A DNA stretch of 64,000 nucleotides from Eutreptiella sp. 'Long Island Sound 2002' (GCA_964036045.1 OZ038378.1:158790576-158854575); one strand, 5' to 3'. Positions 50,003 through 61,320 are shown, counted from the first letter of the stretch. Notes: generated by a model from the sequence alone, not told the origin. Numbers and translations are program-made.

Positions 50003-50480
50003 TTGCATTTGTTTTCATTTTTTGGTTGTTGTTTCAACTATGATTCATTCTTAGGCCACAAATGTGTTGTTCCTTGCGTGTGCTTGGTCTCCGCTGCCGT
50101 GGCTTCCAAACCGTCCATGCTGCTAGGTGAGTTTTCACTGGTAGTTTGCCCAGGTTGTGGTGGTGCAGTGTCTTGCGAGCAAGCGGGGCACAACAAATTT
50201 TTGTGTTGTGGGACTGATGGAGGCAGTGTCATGGTGTAACGTCTGGCCACCTGGGCCGTTGATGGCGTTGCTTCTTGCCACCTCCTTCGTTTTTATTTTT
50301 TTGCCGTTGTTTTAACCACCGTTTGTTCTTGGGCCAAGACTTCGTTGTTCTTTGCATGTGCCGAGCTTGGGATGCCGTGGTTTGCCATCCGTCCATGACA
50401 TGTTGCTTGGTGGAGTTCCACGTTGTCGGTGGAGATGGTTTACTGCCACCTCCTTTGTTCCAATGTTTTTCTGGTTGTTT
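50003..50480 (-). repeat. Diverged tandem duplication with coding look on minus strand
   Basis: Two ~200-300-bp copies and the start of a third share TTTTGGTTGTTGTTT, TTCTT(A/G)GGCCA, TTGTTC(C/T)TTGC(G/A)TGTGC. On the minus strand they encode similar peptides: SMDGLEATAAETKHTQGTTH and VMDGWQTTASQARHMQRTTK, each followed by WPKN. DNA has diverged while peptide spacing is kept, which hints at a former repeat protein. Confidence 0.4.
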
Positions 50481-52644
50481 TAACAATTGCAGCCATATCC
50501 CAAGGCGTGCAGCCCCCATCCTATATGCTCGGCACAAAATCGCCCAGGGCATGCGGCTCCCATCCCCATCCGCACAGCTCCCCTCACCCCGAAACCGTCA
50601 CACGCTGCAACTCCACACTTTGCACTATCCACATTTTGCCCTGTTCCCATTGTTCACCGTCCGATTTCTACTGTCCATTGTCAATGATGTCCCGAGTCGC
50701 CCCTCAGCACCCCTGCAGACAAGCAAACCTGCTTGCCTCCACTTGCAGCACAAGCGATGCACCTCTGCCTCTAATACCGTCCTTTGTGGTCGGCTGTTCC
50801 TCGAATCTTTGTGAGCCCATTTCTGCTTTGTCACTGCTGCTGGTTATGCCTCGCAAAGGCACCACACAAAGGAGCAACACTGCAACTGCAGGCACTGTGC
50901 ACTTGACTCCTCAGTGCAGCGATATTGCTGGAGTGCCTGCATGATTCTTACCCCAACTTGTCACCACCCCCCCCTTTTGTCCCCCAGGGTGGGGGGAACC
51001 CACGTCATTGGCTACCGTCCCTTTGGGGTGTGTGATGCGACTGTCGCGCACAAGGGACCGGAAGATGCATGTGTGGGGTGTAGCAGGGGCTGGTTGAATC
51101 CTCCTTTGCTGGTGGGTGCTGTGTGCGTGGGTAGGGACTCTGAGGGTCCTGGGGAGGCATGGCACATTATGCGGGGTGGATCGTGAGAAGGTGGTGCCGA
51201 GGCTTTATGTGGGGGCGGGGGGCGGGTGTTGCCATGGCCTGACTGTTCATTTGAGTGGGAACCTCATCTTTGCCTTCAAACCTCTTAGCCCATGTCCATG
51301 ACGTTCCCCCTGGAGACTGATGCCATCCTGGCAACACACAGTGTGGTGCGCGTGCCCCGCAGTCATGGCCCAGTCCAGACCTGGATGTCTCCAGCCATAC
51401 GGGCCTTTGTGGATGCCGCCACCGGGACGGTCGTGCTGCTGTGGGCCTGCACAGTCCTTGCGGGCGCGAGGCCCCAGTCCGCGCTCATGTCCTGGCAACC
51501 CCAGGCAGTGGCCGGTACCGTGAGCCCTGTTGCGCCTTGGCACAGTATGAGGCCTGTTGGAGCAAGCGCACTGAAGAGTATGGGAGGGGTATGGATCTCC
51601 CTGAGGCCTGGTGTACGAAGGGTTAGGTTAGGTTGGCTCGCAGCAACAGCTTGCTTCCTTGGCACCTTGTATGTGAGCACAGTTTCGACACGATGGTGGC
51701 GGGCACTTTGCGCTAATGTCACGCGTATGGCTCACAACCTGCTTTCGGCAAGACTGAGCAAAAGGTTGGCAAATCAGCACATTGAGGAACACCGAAGACT
51801 TGGTGTATGAACCGCATGGAAGAGTAAGGAGCACGCTGCGTGTGCACGCGTTTGAGCGTATCATATTATAGCAGTCATTTGTCGAGGCTTGGTGATGCTT
51901 GTCGAGGGTTTTGGCGGCTGTTCGGGGTTGAGCGTTGCACATTGTCGAGGGTTGCCAGACAGTGAGGTTTGTTGAGGGTTACAGAAGATGGAGGGTTGTA
52001 GCAGGTTGTGCAGGTGAGACATTCATGAAACCCAGAGATTCCAAAGGTAAGGCAGGCCCTGGTTTACGCCAGACACTGAACCCCCTCCCCAAAAAAACTA
52101 CAATTGGGGGGGGGGGGGCTGGACTGGGCATGGGGTGAAGCGCAAACACCTGAGCCCTTAAGGACGCCCAGCATCATGAACATTACGTTGTGGTATGCTA
52201 CAGCTGGGGCAAGGGTAGGGCCAAGGTTTGGATTTTTTTTTGTGCAGGATTGTTGCTGAGGGCTGGTGAGGGTTTCACTACCGGCCGAGGTGTTGTGTTG
52301 GCGGTGCCGTAGATAGTCTGTGGTCACCTGCAAGTGCCCTCCATTTGCCTCATGCACATTGACGATGGCGCTCTTTGCGCTCTCTGCTCCTGTTTGTGCC
52401 GGTTCCTCTCTTTTTGGGATAGTTCCGGCAGGTAAGCGCGCCCCGACCGTTGGCCCAAGACGGCGGGGGTTGAAGTTTCATGTGAGGGGAAAAAAAAAGA
52501 AAAGACATGAAAACTTTTTGTTGAGTGTTACGTGAGCCCCTAGTGGTGTGATAGTCGAAAAGACAAAGATAGACAAGATATATATTTTCTTTTTGAGTGT
52601 CAACGCAAGGATACAAGGATACGTGGAAAACCAAACCCACTACA
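50481..52644. other. No gene confirmed
   Basis: Open frames exist on both strands (for example 51292-51810) but with overlapping alternatives and no motifs. G/C runs are at about 50968 and 52106. Confidence 0.3.
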
Positions 52645-53040
52645 TTTGGGCCCTCAGGAAGGTAGGGGTTATGTAGCCGCGGTGATTTCCGGGCCCCTTT
52701 TGGGGGGGGGGGGGGTGTTCCCCGAGATGCTAGGGTTATGTAGCCATTGCCCCACGTTTGGGCCCCCAAGACAGTGGGGGTTATGCCGCCGCTTTGATTC
52801 CCCCCCTTTTTTTCGGGAGGGGGGGGGGGGCAAGACGGCATGGGTTAGAGAGCCACTTTGCCCACATGTGGGCCCCCGAGACGGCAGGGGTTGGGTAGCC
52901 ACTTTTGTTTTCCTCCCCGTGTTGGGCATTGGGGACCCCCAATACGGCAAGGGTTATGTAGCCACTTTGCCCACATCTGGCCCCCCAAGACAGCAATAAG
53001 TCGCCACTTCTGATTTCCTCCCTGCGCTCCCGAGACGGCT
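52645..53040. repeat. Minisatellite related to the 46.7-kb array
   Basis: About six copies of TTGGGCCCCCGAGACGGCAG, GGGTTATGTAGCCAC(T/A)TTG with variable poly-G/C inserts. It shares the GGTTATGTAGCCA core with 46684-47255. Confidence 0.8.
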
Positions 53041-53938
53041 GAGTTCAGTGCGCACGCCTCGCGTGTCCTCTGCTCCGCTTTGTAGTTGGGTTGGCAATTG
53101 TAAGGGCCAGGAAGCAAGTAAAGTGGGCTTGGTACGGCCTAGTACGAGGTTTACGTTGGTGGTGCATGAGGGGGGCGTAGTACGGGGCCGACCGCCGACT
53201 AGGCCCCGCCACATAGCAGCCAAGACGTTCCCTAAGACCTCTTTTTTTCCCCCCTTAAGGAACGTTGGTTTGGGGGTTGGGGTTTGGGTCAGGGTTACCA
53301 AGCTGGTGGAACCAATCTTGGTTTCAGAACCCTCTTTAGTGTCTAGGGTGGACCTAGCACATTTGGCAAGCAAGCAGCAAGCAGCAAGCAAGCAAGCAGC
53401 AAGCACGCGCGAAATGGAGAAAAATCACAGCTCCGTCGTGGTGCTTGGGATTCGGCCAAAATTTTGGTGGATGCTACCTATGGGTGTGAGGGACAACCAC
53501 ACGAAGTATGAGCCAGAAACTCAACGGTGGCGGCCGGGAACGGGTGTCGCAAGTGCCGGACCTCCATTTCAAAATCTGCGTTTAGGGCCAAAATCAGCCT
53601 TTTTTTTTTTTGCCCAAAACCGCCCTAGAACCTGCTGAAAACAGCCAAATGAAGGGAAATAGTGGCTAGTCTACACATGCACCTAGACTTCCCCGTGCTG
53701 AAGGCCCCTCTCGGGCCCTCGAACTCCACAATATGTCCGCGAACCCCCAAAAGGCCCCCAAAAGCCCCAGAATTTGTGCACATTGGCCGCCAACAGCCCC
53801 AAACCAAAAACAGACTATATCTTGGGCTACGTGGCTCCAAATGCGATTTCGAGCGCACCTCATCCACCCACAACCACCCACTTTTGGTGGTTTCCACCCC
53901 TCAAAATTGCCCTAACCGACGCCTAGACCCCACCCATT
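53041..53938. other. No gene seen
   Basis: A GCAA/GCA short repeat is at about 53368-53406. No supported ORF. Confidence 0.35.
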
Positions 53939-54655
53939 GGGGGAACGTTAGCGCGCCGGGCATCTTTTTGGACCCGTGCCCCTCTAGTGGCCTTTTAGGG
54001 GGTGCACTAAGGGGGCGCACTTAGCACAGTGCAGCTATTTGGGCGCCTGGTTGTACTAGAGACCCACACTTTGAGATACTAGGAGCATCATGGTGACCCC
54101 TAGCGTAGGTTTTGACTTCTGATTTTGTCCCCTTTGTTGGGGACCCCCGAGAATGCAGGGGTGACATAGCATTTCCGCCCTCTTCTGGGCCCCAACCTTC
54201 CGGTGCACCAGTCAGTCCGCATTTTGTTGCATTTCACTCAGTTTTGCATCTGGAGGCAAGTCCTGCCTCAGGTTTGGACTGACCAAAGCAACTCGGCCGC
54301 CACGCAAGATGAGGCAGAGGATGAGGCGGAAGTGTGTGTTTTGTGTTGCCAAAGGCGCTCCACCGTCGCAGTTTGTGATGAGTGTAAGGAGCACTATTGT
54401 AATGAATGTATTGACACCCACACTTGTGGGACCAATGTTGTTTGTTAATTACACTACAAATGACAGTCGGTGTGGTTGAATTCACAGATCCTGCTTTATT
54501 TTGCAACGTGCTTTGTAGGGAAGGTGTGCAGTGCAATGTGGTCTACTTGCGGGGCTTCTCCATGGGAGGGTAAATCTGGGGCTGAAGTCGGGATAGTTAA
54601 TAGAAAAGTAGCGCGCCAGGCGCGCACCGGGCGCGCGCCGGGCAAACATTCCCCC
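53939..54655 (+). mobile_element. Harbinger-like TIR element, copy 2 (717 bp)
   Basis: It is in the opposite orientation to copy 1. The left end GGGGGAACGTTAGC and right end (inverse) GGGGGAATGTTTGC are flanked by the 3-bp duplication ATT (53936-53938, 54656-54658). The GCCCGGCGCGC-type 11-mer occurs once at the left and about three times at the right, versus two and two in copy 1. The interior is different: it has no DDE fragment, includes one unit of the GGGGACCCCCGAGAATGCAGG minisatellite (about 54134-54160), and a Cys-rich ORF. It is non-autonomous. Confidence 0.75.
54271..54448 (+). CDS. Cys-rich exon-like ORF, B-box-type zinc finger pattern
   Basis: A frame opening after an acceptor-like CTGCCTCAG (ends 54270) reads an acidic stretch (QDEAEDEAE). 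It then reads C-x2-C-x9-C-x2-C-x4-C-x2-C-x3-H (CVLC...CDEC KEHY CNEC IDTH), the spacing of B-box-like zinc fingers, and stops at 54446. There is no ATG. It sits inside the TIR element copy 2, so it may be a captured exon or the remnant of a transposase zinc-binding tail (piggyBac C-termini are similarly Cys-rich). Function unknown. Confidence 0.35.
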
Positions 54656-54658
54656 ATT

Positions 54659-55240
54659 AATTAAATGCTGGCCAGCTGCCCTGGCCGATGGCCGAATGGC
54701 AAATTTCCGCGTAAATGCGTACATTTTACGAAAACGGCCACTTTTTGGGCCACCGCAGTGTTTACAGGTGTAAATTCGGTGTAAATTGGTGTAAATTGCT
54801 ATTTTTGCACTATTTCATGATGGAATTGACCTCCTTTGTCTTGCAAGTTGCGTGCTTTTTGTCATTTTGTTCACATTGTTGCCATTCGTACATGGTTGTC
54901 AGGGCAAGTTTCCCGCGCGTGGTGAGGTAGGGTAATCTATGCATAGGAGAATGGCCAAGAGCAAAGCTTGGGGGTAGAAGAGGGTTGGTGACAGGGGTGG
55001 CCTCCTCCCCAAACTTGGTGGCACAACAACGTTGGTATCAATATGTGGGGTACGGTAATGAAAAATGCATGGAAAGAAGAGAAGAATAATTGTAGAGTAG
55101 AAAAATGTCGGTGGTAGGGGCGGCCTCCTCCCCAGACTTGGGGGCACAACAAGGTTGCTTACAAGAGTGTCCTTCTTTCCTCTGCGTTGTCATTGCACCC
55201 CCCCCCCTCTTTCTTTTGTACCCCCCCATTGCACCCCCCC
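54659..55240. other. Direct repeats upstream of the LINE, no gene
   Basis: GGCCTCCTCCCCA(A/G)ACTTGG followed by (T/G)GGCACAACAA occurs at about 55000-55029 and 55124-55153. GTGTAAATT(C/G)G is tripled at about 54768-54798. Confidence 0.5.
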
Positions 55241-55346
55241 ACTTTCTGAGTGTCTATTTTTTTTCGGTGTCTTTTTGTCCATGCTTGCCCGGGCCGCTGG
55301 GCCTTGACAAACTGCCGCCGACGTCACCTCCTTGTCCCCTGACCGC

Positions 55347-56945
55347 ATGAGTGTCCGGGACACCCAGGCCCGTCTGGCCACGCCAGGCGACGAGGTCATC
55401 GTTCCTGCCGACGCCGGTCAATTGGCGTGTTTGGCAGCCATCGATGACGCAGATTACATCATTCAGGACGAAGTGGTGCTGAAGAGTGGAGTTCCAGAGG
55501 CTGCCTCCCTGTCATACGACCTCTTCAAGGACTGCGACTCGTCTGAAAAACTTGCTGCCGTCCTTTACGGCAGTTGCCCCAACGTAGTGCTCGTTGGGGA
55601 GATGACTGAATATGACAAAATCCAAAATGCAATTAAGAGACTGCTTGCCGATTTGCCCATGCTGGGCCGCTTTGTTGCTATCCTGCTTGAACCTGTCAGC
55701 GATGATGATGACAGGCCATCATTTCTCAATCGGGCACTCGCCCTCAACTCAAACTTGCCGTTCGGTTGCGATAAGCTGCAAATGGCGGACAGGTCCCTCA
55801 TGCACATACGCACACATGATTGATTTGATGTCTGGATTGCAAGCAGCACAAGGGATTCCAGGAACCTATCTCCGCCCCCAACGTATAAGCTCCTGCGGCT
55901 TATGACACCTGGGGCAGAAGTTGACAAGGTGGTGTTCCACGAGCCAGATGTGCGGGATAACCAGTACGCCGTGCAGGTCCACAATGACCTAATCAACGGG
56001 CTGCTGGGGTCTATTGGTTTGAACTCTGATGAAGTCCATCTCCTTCCGGGAACAGACCCACGGAACTCGAAGCTGTTCTTCACAGAGCTGAATGAGGAAC
56101 AGGTGAATACCGTGGTATCACAGTTCGGGTCCAAGCCAAGGTTCCAGATCCAGCCAGTGGAATGGTATCGTGGGGCCAACTTGACCAACATGTCTGCTGT
56201 CTATGAGGTATGGATAAAGAAGACAAACAAGGAAACATGGTCTCCCATGCTGTATGCCTCAGTTCTCGCAATGTTTTGGACAATCCCGGGCGTCTTGCAG
56301 GCGCAATCGCCAGTGAAAATCCACGTGCTGGGACCCAATAAACTGCTGCTGGGTCTCACAGAAACTGGGCACTCGCTGTTGAAGACAAGGTACCGTGAAC
56401 TAGTGGCTGCCATCGGGGCTGTCTTCAAGGACCTGAGGACAGGACAGTTCCTCGACAGGGACATCATCTCTAAGCCCACAGTTCCCTCGACATGGAAGAA
56501 GGAACTGGTAGGCACCGTGTACATCCTAGATGTGGCACCGTGGTGGTATCTCTCGGATCTGACTGAGGCCCTTGCTCCTTCGGTTCATTGCCGGTACATC
56601 GCAGACCGCGTCAGATGGAGTGTTGGGGAGATGCGCACAGCTACATGGCGATTGACCGGGGAAAGTGTGACGCAGCTGATTGGAAAAGTTTACTTGTCGG
56701 ATTCTGGGATGCCTCCGATGTTTGTGATCTCCGAGGCGGATTATGAGGCGAGGAAAAGGCGTATCACAGATCGGCCCCGAAACACAGATGATGCAAAAAC
56801 ACGCAGGCAAGGCCTAATCACGGCGGGTGAAATGGCCAAGACCATGGAGTTGGATGACCAAATCGACAAGGTCATCAGCTCCCTCAAACGCAAGCGGGAC
56901 TTGAAGGAAGATGAGGCTTCGTCGTCCAATGGAGCAGCGCGATGA
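55347..56945 (+). pseudogene. LINE ORF1 protein (one in-frame TGA)
   Basis: ATG at 55347. One frame continues to TGA at 56943-56945 except for TGA at 55821-55823: 531 codons after the stop is counted as one. The first part is acidic (IDDADYIIQDEVVLKSG). The middle has an aromatic-rich region (WYRGANLTNMSAVYEVWIKK, VAPWWYLSDLTEALAPS). The C-terminal region is Arg/Lys-rich (YEARKRRITDRPRNTDD, SSLKRKRDLKEDEASS). ORF1 proteins bind LINE RNA; no CCHC knuckle or standard RRM could be confirmed here. The last codons overlap the ORF2 start as ATGA, suggesting coupled translation. Confidence 0.65.
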
Positions 56946-57838
56946 CATCAGCATCAAGCATCCCTCTGAGCAGCACGCTCAGAGTCTTGTCCCAAAATAT
57001 CAATGGGCTTCAAACGAAAATAACCATGAGAAAGCGTAAGCAAAAGCGCATAGTGGCCCTAGGGTCACTGCTGCGGTCCCTGGAGGTGGACTTCTTCGCC
57101 ATCCAAGAGCCCCACTTCGTCACGGTGGAGGATCGTCAAGCGGGCATGCAGTGCTTATCAAAGTACGGGTATGGCCTGGACGGACCACTTCATGAAGAAG
57201 GACGGGGAGGAGTGGCACTGGCGTGGAAAACATCCAAGTGGACACTACAATCAATGAAGTTCTTGTCTCCCACGGCGCTGAAAGCCTCACTGTCGAGTGG
57301 TCCACTGGAGATCACCATAGTTGTGGCCCACTTCCATCACAAGCACACGCGTCGACAGTCGCAGTGGAAAGACATCGCCAAGGAGTTACATGGACCGAAC
57401 CTGATTTTATGTGCTGATCACAATAGTTTAGTTGTAAAACACAGGGACGCCTTTGCGCCCCCAGAGTTTGAGCATGACACGTCTTTACGTGCCAGAGAAC
57501 AGGAGGTGACAACCCTGGCAAAAGCGGGTCTTCGGGACGTCTGGGTGGACATCCACTGTCCAACTCTGACGGACATCAAGGACAAGGAATCATCATACCC
57601 GACGGGCTTCACATACGGCTACCCTCGAGAAGGAGAGCGGCTCGATCCGCAAAGGTTACGCCGTATTGACCGTATACACACGACGCCCGACTTGTTGAGC
57701 CTGGCGACCAGCGTGTACCCCATGTTTGCTGCCAACTCGGATCACAAGGCAATCCTGGCTGAATTCACACCCCCGTCCTTCGAAACAGAGGACACAGTTC
57801 CCAGATTCTACTGCCCAGAGACCATCCTCCAAGACTGA
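56942..57838 (+). CDS. LINE ORF2, APE-type endonuclease part
   Basis: ATG at 56942 overlaps the ORF1 stop (ATGA). Endonuclease blocks: VLSQNINGLQTK (Asn), FFAIQEPHFV (metal-binding Glu), GVALAWKTSKW, ITIVVAHFHHKH, NLILCADHNSLV (replacing the usual GDFN), RRIDRIHTTPDL and NSDHKAILAEF (Asp-His). TGA at 57836-57838 follows directly, but the same frame continues at GAG GCA ATG into the RT part, so the stop is an internal nonsense change or a readthrough site. It nicks genomic DNA for target-primed reverse transcription. Confidence 0.85.
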   Translation: MTSASSIPLSSTLRVLSQNINGLQTKITMRKRKQKRIVALGSLLRSLEVDFFAIQEPHFVTVEDRQAGMQCLSKYGYGLDGPLHEEGRGGVALAWKTSKWTLQSMKFLSPTALKASLSSGPLEITIVVAHFHHKHTRRQSQWKDIAKELHGPNLILCADHNSLVVKHRDAFAPPEFEHDTSLRAREQEVTTLAKAGLRDVWVDIHCPTLTDIKDKESSYPTGFTYGYPREGERLDPQRLRRIDRIHTTPDLLSLATSVYPMFAANSDHKAILAEFTPPSFETEDTVPRFYCPETILQD

Positions 57839-59308
57839 GAGGCAATGGAAGAGCTGGAAACCTCTCTCAAGTCTATCAACTCAACGGGAGATCAATGGTG
57901 GGAAGAGGCACAAGGCTGCATCCAAAAGAAGGCGGTCAGCTACCAAAGGGAACATAAAAACAAAAAGCAGTCGGTTGAGCTACAAGCCCTACGGTTCCTG
58001 CGTGGTTCCACAAGAGACTCTGTCACACCAGCGGTCTACCAATTTCTTTCGTCACTGGGGCTTGCAGCGACAGATGCAGCAACAGCCTACACCCTCCTGG
58101 TGGGGGTGTATGAAAAGGCACAGCGTGACAGAACGGGCATGGAAACGCTCTCCAAGCTCAAGGGGGTGATCGCGACGGGGGAAACCTCAGGGGATTTGAG
58201 AACGCGAAGAAACGAATTGTATCGGCTAATGCGGGAGCTGCAAGAGCGAAAGAAACTTCAGCAGCGGGTATCCAGGACAGGCTCGGCAATACGCGGAGCA
58301 AAGGCGGTGGCAAAAAAGCTGGTGGACAATTGGGATGAAGTGTCCACCCCAACGGGAACCACAGAAGAAGAATGTGTGGCCTATCTGAAAGCGTTAGGAG
58401 TGGAGCAACGGTTGCGCAAGGCAGGTCGACTCCTTTTCAAGCAGCTATCCCTGGACATAGTTCATGAAGGCCTTAAGAGGCTGAACAGCAACAGCTCCCC
58501 TGGATGGGATGTCTTCTCGGCAAAATTCTTCAAGAGGTTCTCGGACATCTTCGAACCGCAAATGTATGAATCACTGAAACGCTTCCTCGATGTGGGTAAA
58601 ATGCCGGAGACATGGACCTCGGGAGTGGTGACAATGATCCCCAAGACTAAGGCAATGCAGACGCCAGACTCACTTCGACCAATTGCACTGCAAACGACAA
58701 GGCAGAAGTGGCTCACCAACATTCTCCTGATCCAGTTAGAGGATGTACTTCTCCACTGCATCCCGTCACAACAAAGGGTTTCCTTCGCCACAGAAGCATC
58801 CTCCAGCATGTCTACGGGTCACGGGCACTCTGGGATGGCTTACGTGAAGGAGCGGCATTATCAGTAGACTTCAGAACTGCTTTCCCCACGATGTCTCACG
58901 AGATGGTGTCGGCGGCACTGGGTCTAATGTGCATACCATTCCAGTACATCCGGCTGATACTGCATCTTTTGCGTGCACCGTATCTGTATTCGGTTGGAAA
59001 AGGATATGTCCCAGGTGTCTACCACCACCCGCGGGCAGGCACGCGCCAGGGGAATCCTCTCTCCCCGGCATTGTTCTCCCTGGTGGCATCTTTTGTGATT
59101 TTCCCACTACAAGACCTGGGTCCGGGGCTGACTATCATGATGTATGCGGACGACCTCATCATCTTCTTGGACGGACGAGCCAACCCACAGCTGCTGAGGA
59201 GGGTATGGGAAGTGGTGTCTTGTTTTGGACAATTTTCTGGGCTGAAGGTCAACCTGAGCAAAACGGCGGCGATAGTTCGCAACAGCTATGGGTATAGTAA
59301 CCAAATGG
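57839..59308 (+). pseudogene. LINE ORF2, reverse transcriptase part (frameshifted, truncated)
   Basis: Continues the endonuclease frame through the linker and the first RT blocks (SPGWDVFSAKFFKRF, SGVVTMIPKTKAMQTPDS, LRPIALQTTRQKW). At about 58770-58776 the frame changes: downstream motifs are one frame away, GFLRHRSILQHVYGSRALWD, ALSVDFRTAFPTMSH (palm Asp), GTRQGNPLSPALFSL, MMYADDLIIFL (catalytic YADD at 59143-59154) and GLKVNLSKTAAIV. The sequence then leaves the family at about 59308. Thumb and C-terminal domain are missing, so this copy cannot retrotranspose. Confidence 0.85.
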
Positions 59309-59310
59309 GC

Positions 59311-61320
59311 TATCAGACTTCAGACTTCACACTTTTATGGACCATCACCCCTAACCCCCCCCCCCCCCACCCCAACACACCCTTTCTACCCCCCCCCCCC
59401 CGTGTCAGACCCCCCCCCCATGTCCCCCCCAATATCAAACTTGTCCATTGTCACCACACCCTTGAGGTGTAGAAGTGGGTTGTGGTCTCGACCCTAGCGT
59501 CTGAAACCCAACCAGTGCTTGCAACCCCTTCAATGATGGTACGTGCCCCCCCCCCCCCAGGGCTTCTTTAGAATAATTAAATATCAAGGGGGGGGGAGGG
59601 GGTCCAAAACCCCCTCCCTCCCTCCCACAAACCCCCTTCCCCCCTCCCCCCCCCCTTCCAATTCTGCAAAAGTTCAGTTTTGTGGTTCGTGACAGTGCAT
59701 ACTTACTGGGGGTCCCCCCTTCATTGTGGGGGACCAAATCTGCTGTCTACCCCCCTCTCTTTGCTCTCGACTCTTTCCACCGTTAAACAGGGTACTGGGG
59801 GCCTGAGACTGCGTCACTTCCAAAAGTTTTGTTTCTTTTTTGTTATCTTTTCTTTCCTGTCAGTTAAATGACGCTGTCTGCAGGTCTGGTGCCAAGGTAG
59901 GCCAAGGGGTTCTTTGGCCGAGAAGACTGTGGCGGCTGTGGGGGGCCGAGAGGACGCCTTGGCACTAGGGAGTCTACGAGAGAGCAAGGCAGAGGGTTAG
60001 CTTAATACTGTAATTAATGCCGCTGCGAGACTCTCGGCCCTCCCCTACCGGCAACCCCTCCTGCTTCGGCTTTTAAAGGTGTTGGTGAGGGAAAAATTGA
60101 GTGTAGGACACCGAGGACAGAATCATTGGGATGCTGCACTGTCCTGCCACCCCCCCCCCATTTTGCCTGTTGTGTTGTGTTCAAAGTATGTGCTCTGTCT
60201 GCACATTTCTGCTCTATCCGCTTTGTCTGCACATGCACATGGACCTGGAGGCACAGGGTAGTGGTTCTGATGATAGTGAAGAAGAGCTGGCTCCTATGAC
60301 CTCCTGTGACAAGGAAGATGAGGGTCCTGCAATGACCTACTCCTCGAGCTCCAGCTGTAGCTCCGACTCTGGCAGTAGCTCTAGCTCTGACTCCAGCTCT
60401 GGTTCAGAGAGTGAGTAAATGAGAATGACCAACAACGTGAGTTTCACGTTGACCAGCATGCAGTACATTTGAACAAAATTGTTTCCGTCTCTACCGGGCC
60501 ACTATTGCATACGCAGGGCTAGGGCAAGGGTTGTGCAGTGCTCCAGGAAGTTCAGAATGGTTCCATGAATTAACAGCAACCCTCCAGGAATGAATGATCT
60601 GTTTTTACAACAAAACCCCAGCACCAAAAGGAAAAAAACGTGCTGTGATACCTTTTGGTGCGCAAAGACAGGGGGGGGGGGGCTCTGGCCAAACCCCCCC
60701 CCTCCCTCCCCCCTCGAAACCCCCACCTCCCCCCCCCCCCCCCCGCTCAAAAGAAGCCCTGCCCCCCCCCCCCCCCGCCACCCCACCCCACCCCATCTCT
60801 CTGACTCAAACCGATCGGGGGGCTCATATGTGACTGAAGACAAGTGGGAACAGAATCCTGATGTCTGGCCCAAGCAACCTCACCTGAGCTAATCGGGTCG
60901 GTTTTGCTGGTGGGGTGGGTGGGTGGGGGTTCATCGGGTTGGGCCGGAACTGTGGAGAGGGGGGGTAGTGGGTTTCAAGTACGGCGCACAGCACGGCACA
61001 GCACAGCACATCACAGCACATCACAGCACACCAGAGCACAGCACAACATACAGCGTAGCAAAGCATATTACAGCACAAAACAGCACGACACAGCCCCTAC
61101 GGCCGCCCAAGAGAGCCTCCCTCCCTCCCTCCCTCCCTCCCTCCCCTCCCTCCCTCCCTCCCACCATGTCATTTCCCTTCTTGTGTGGTGAGGTTAGGGA
61201 GGGTATGCCTGTTTTTCTTTTTCAGGTTTTCTTTTATAGTAGAGTGCTTTCCCGCTTGCCAGCTTACCAAGGTCCGAACCCCAAAAAATATAGGAGGTAT
61301 GTTACTCCGTTCCTTAGTTA
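59311..61320. other. Low-complexity C-rich region
   Basis: Long C or G runs (about 59357-59430, 59550-59655, 60670-60790), an ACAGC-type short repeat (60985-61095) and (CCCT)n at 61117-61161. One Ser-rich ORF is listed separately; otherwise no gene. Confidence 0.6.
60187..60418 (+). CDS. Possible Ser/Asp-rich ORF
   Basis: ATG at 60187, about 76 residues. An initial Cys/Leu stretch is followed by an acidic region (SGSDDSEEELAP) and a Ser-rich end (SSSCSSDSGSSSSSDSSSG). This is a typical disordered acidic-serine tail that could be an exon, but low-complexity DNA also gives such frames by chance. Confidence 0.2.

Larger units (their letters stand above)
55241..59310 (+). mobile_element. LINE-2 of this window: ORF1, EN and RT, 3'-truncated
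   Basis: ORF1 (55347-56945) is followed by ORF2 (from 56942) encoding an APE-type endonuclease and reverse transcriptase. The RT breaks off at about 59308, soon after the YADD block, into poly-C sequence. No RNase H, 3' UTR or tail is seen. Two TGA stops (55821, 57836) and one single-base frame change (about 58770-58776) damage it. Its YADD RT and balanced base composition differ from the FIDD, G-poor LINE at 18.8-22.5 kb. The left boundary at 55241 is inferred from the 27-nt match to 1481-1507 and from distance to ORF1. Confidence 0.85.
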
